64,000 bases of DNA from Pseudonocardia asaccharolytica DSM 44247 = NBRC 16224. Lineage in GTDB: Bacteria; Actinomycetota; Actinomycetes; Mycobacteriales; Pseudonocardiaceae. Each line of letters begins with the position of its first letter. Within the stretch, counting starts at the first letter, position 1. A program made the translations under genes and the position numbers. This document shows, one piece after another, positions 63,236 to 64,000 of this stretch. A model generated the notes under the pieces. The model saw nothing but the letters and a program-made list of their open reading frames with translations. It had not been told where the DNA came from and ran no database searches. The stretch is from positions 186,001-250,000 of the forward strand of contig NZ_AUII01000001.1 of assembly GCF_000423625.1 (NCBI RefSeq). Direction: 5' to 3'.

Positions 63236-64000
63236 TCAGCCGTGGGTGTGCAGGGGCTTGCCGGCCAAGGCGAGGTGCGCCTCGCCGAGGGCTTCGTTCT
63301 GGGTCGGATGGGCGTGGACGAGGGAGGCGACGTCCTCGGCCTGCGCGTCCCAGTTGTAGATGAGCTGAGCCTCGCCGATCAGCTCGCCGACGCGGGCTCC
63401 GACCATGTGGAGGCCCACCACAGGGCCGGGGGTGCCCGCCGCGCCGGTCTTGACGAGCTTGATCGCGCCGGAGGTCCGGAGGATCTGCGACTTGCCGTTG
63501 CCGCCGAGATCGTAGGTGAGGGTCTGGATCTCGCCGTGACGCTCGCGAGCCTGCTGTTCGGTCAGCCCGACGGAGGCGACCTCGGGCTCGCAGTAGGTGA
63601 CCCGCGGGATCCCGGCCTCGTCGATGACCGGCGGGTTGAGCCCGGCGATCTCCTCGGCGACGAAGATCCCCTGGCCGAAGCCGCGGTGGGCGAGCTGCAG
63701 ACCGGCCACGATGTCGCCCACGGCGTACACCCCTGGCAGGTTCGTGCGGAGCCGTTCGTCGACCCGGATGAACCCGCGTTCCATGGCCACCCCGGCCTGC
63801 TCGTAGCCGTGCCCGGTGGTGTTCGGGCCACGCCCGACGGCGACGAGCAGCAGATCGGCCTCGATCTCCTCGCCGGACTCCAGGCTGACGGTGACCTGCG
63901 AGTCGGTCTGCTTGGCGCCGGTGAACTTCACCCCGGTCTTGAACGCGATCTTGCGACGGCGGAACGCGCGCTCGAGCTGCTTGGAAGCGAACTCGTCCTC
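63236..64000 (-). CDS. lpdA: Dihydrolipoyl dehydrogenase (5' end outside window)
   Basis: E3 flavoprotein that reoxidises dihydrolipoamide with NAD. The visible C-terminal ~255 residues contain the second FAD motif [16 protein letters not shown], the NAD-domain end [14 protein letters not shown], and the dimerisation domain with the active-site His-Glu pair in [13 protein letters not shown]. The redox disulphide and FAD start lie beyond the right edge; the frame is open to 64000. It is 53 bp upstream of sucB on the same strand. Confidence 0.95.
   Translation of the reverse strand, partial: EDEFASKQLERAFRRRKIAFKTGVKFTGAKQTDSQVTVSLESGEEIEADLLLVAVGRGPNTTGHGYEQAGVAMERGFIRVDERLRTNLPGVYAVGDIVAGLQLAHRGFGQGIFVAEEIAGLNPPVIDEAGIPRVTYCEPEVASVGLTEQQARERHGEIQTLTYDLGGNGKSQILRTSGAIKLVKTGAAGTPGPVVGLHMVGARVGELIGEAQLIYNWDAQAEDVASLVHAHPTQNEALGEAHLALAGKPLHTHG

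Overview
The window is very GC-rich, densely coded and without frameshift noise in its core genes. It looks like a chromosomal segment of an actinobacterium, most probably a member of the Pseudonocardiaceae. This rests on gene order: ftsK-argA-rimO-pgsA-clgR-pspA ... DUF3046-recA-recX follows the mycobacterial ftsK-to-recX block, and glnA-RDD-DUF4191-lipA-lipB-epimerase-sucB-lpd follows the mycobacterial glnA1-to-dlaT block. The genus is an inference. I see no rRNA, tRNA, CRISPR array, prophage or intact insertion sequence.

Layout. 1-8 kb: 3' part of ftsK, trmL, a VOC remnant with its AraC regulator, argA, rimO, pgsA, clgR and pspA. 8-25 kb: nei, an ABC-2 exporter with a two-component system, an accessory YidC, a patch of decayed genes (13.9-15 kb), a lipoprotein, the giant helicase lhr, an MFS carrier, a broken CoA-transferase-like gene, then DUF3046, recA (LexA box) and recX. 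25-33 kb: a LysR regulator and two complete succinate dehydrogenases of different type, back to back. 33-37 kb: a stand-alone gene for the PspA C-terminal motif, then a five-gene translationally coupled operon that pairs two CxxC thioredoxin-like proteins with a Tat-exported Cys/Trp-rich protein and a polytopic membrane protein interrupted by one in-frame TGA. 37-55 kb: MerR regulator, M50 peptidase, carriers, and an aromatic-compound catabolic neighbourhood (LLM monooxygenase, hydrolase, LigAB-type extradiol dioxygenase, ACMSD-like amidohydrolase, aromatic acid carrier, pobA) around ppdK. 55-64 kb: glnA, RDD, DUF4191, lipA, a wrecked LLM gene, lipB, an epimerase, sucB and the 3' part of lpd. 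The lipoate genes sit beside the lipoylated E2 and the E3 they serve.

Two features run through the window. First, many genes start 6-7 nt after a TANNNT-type -10 element, so they are probably leaderless; this settles several start codons. Second, a 46-54 bp near-perfect palindrome with a 2-nt centre occurs four times at gene ends, one copy with a compensated base change in both arms. It probably works as a two-way terminator and may be a dispersed repeat.
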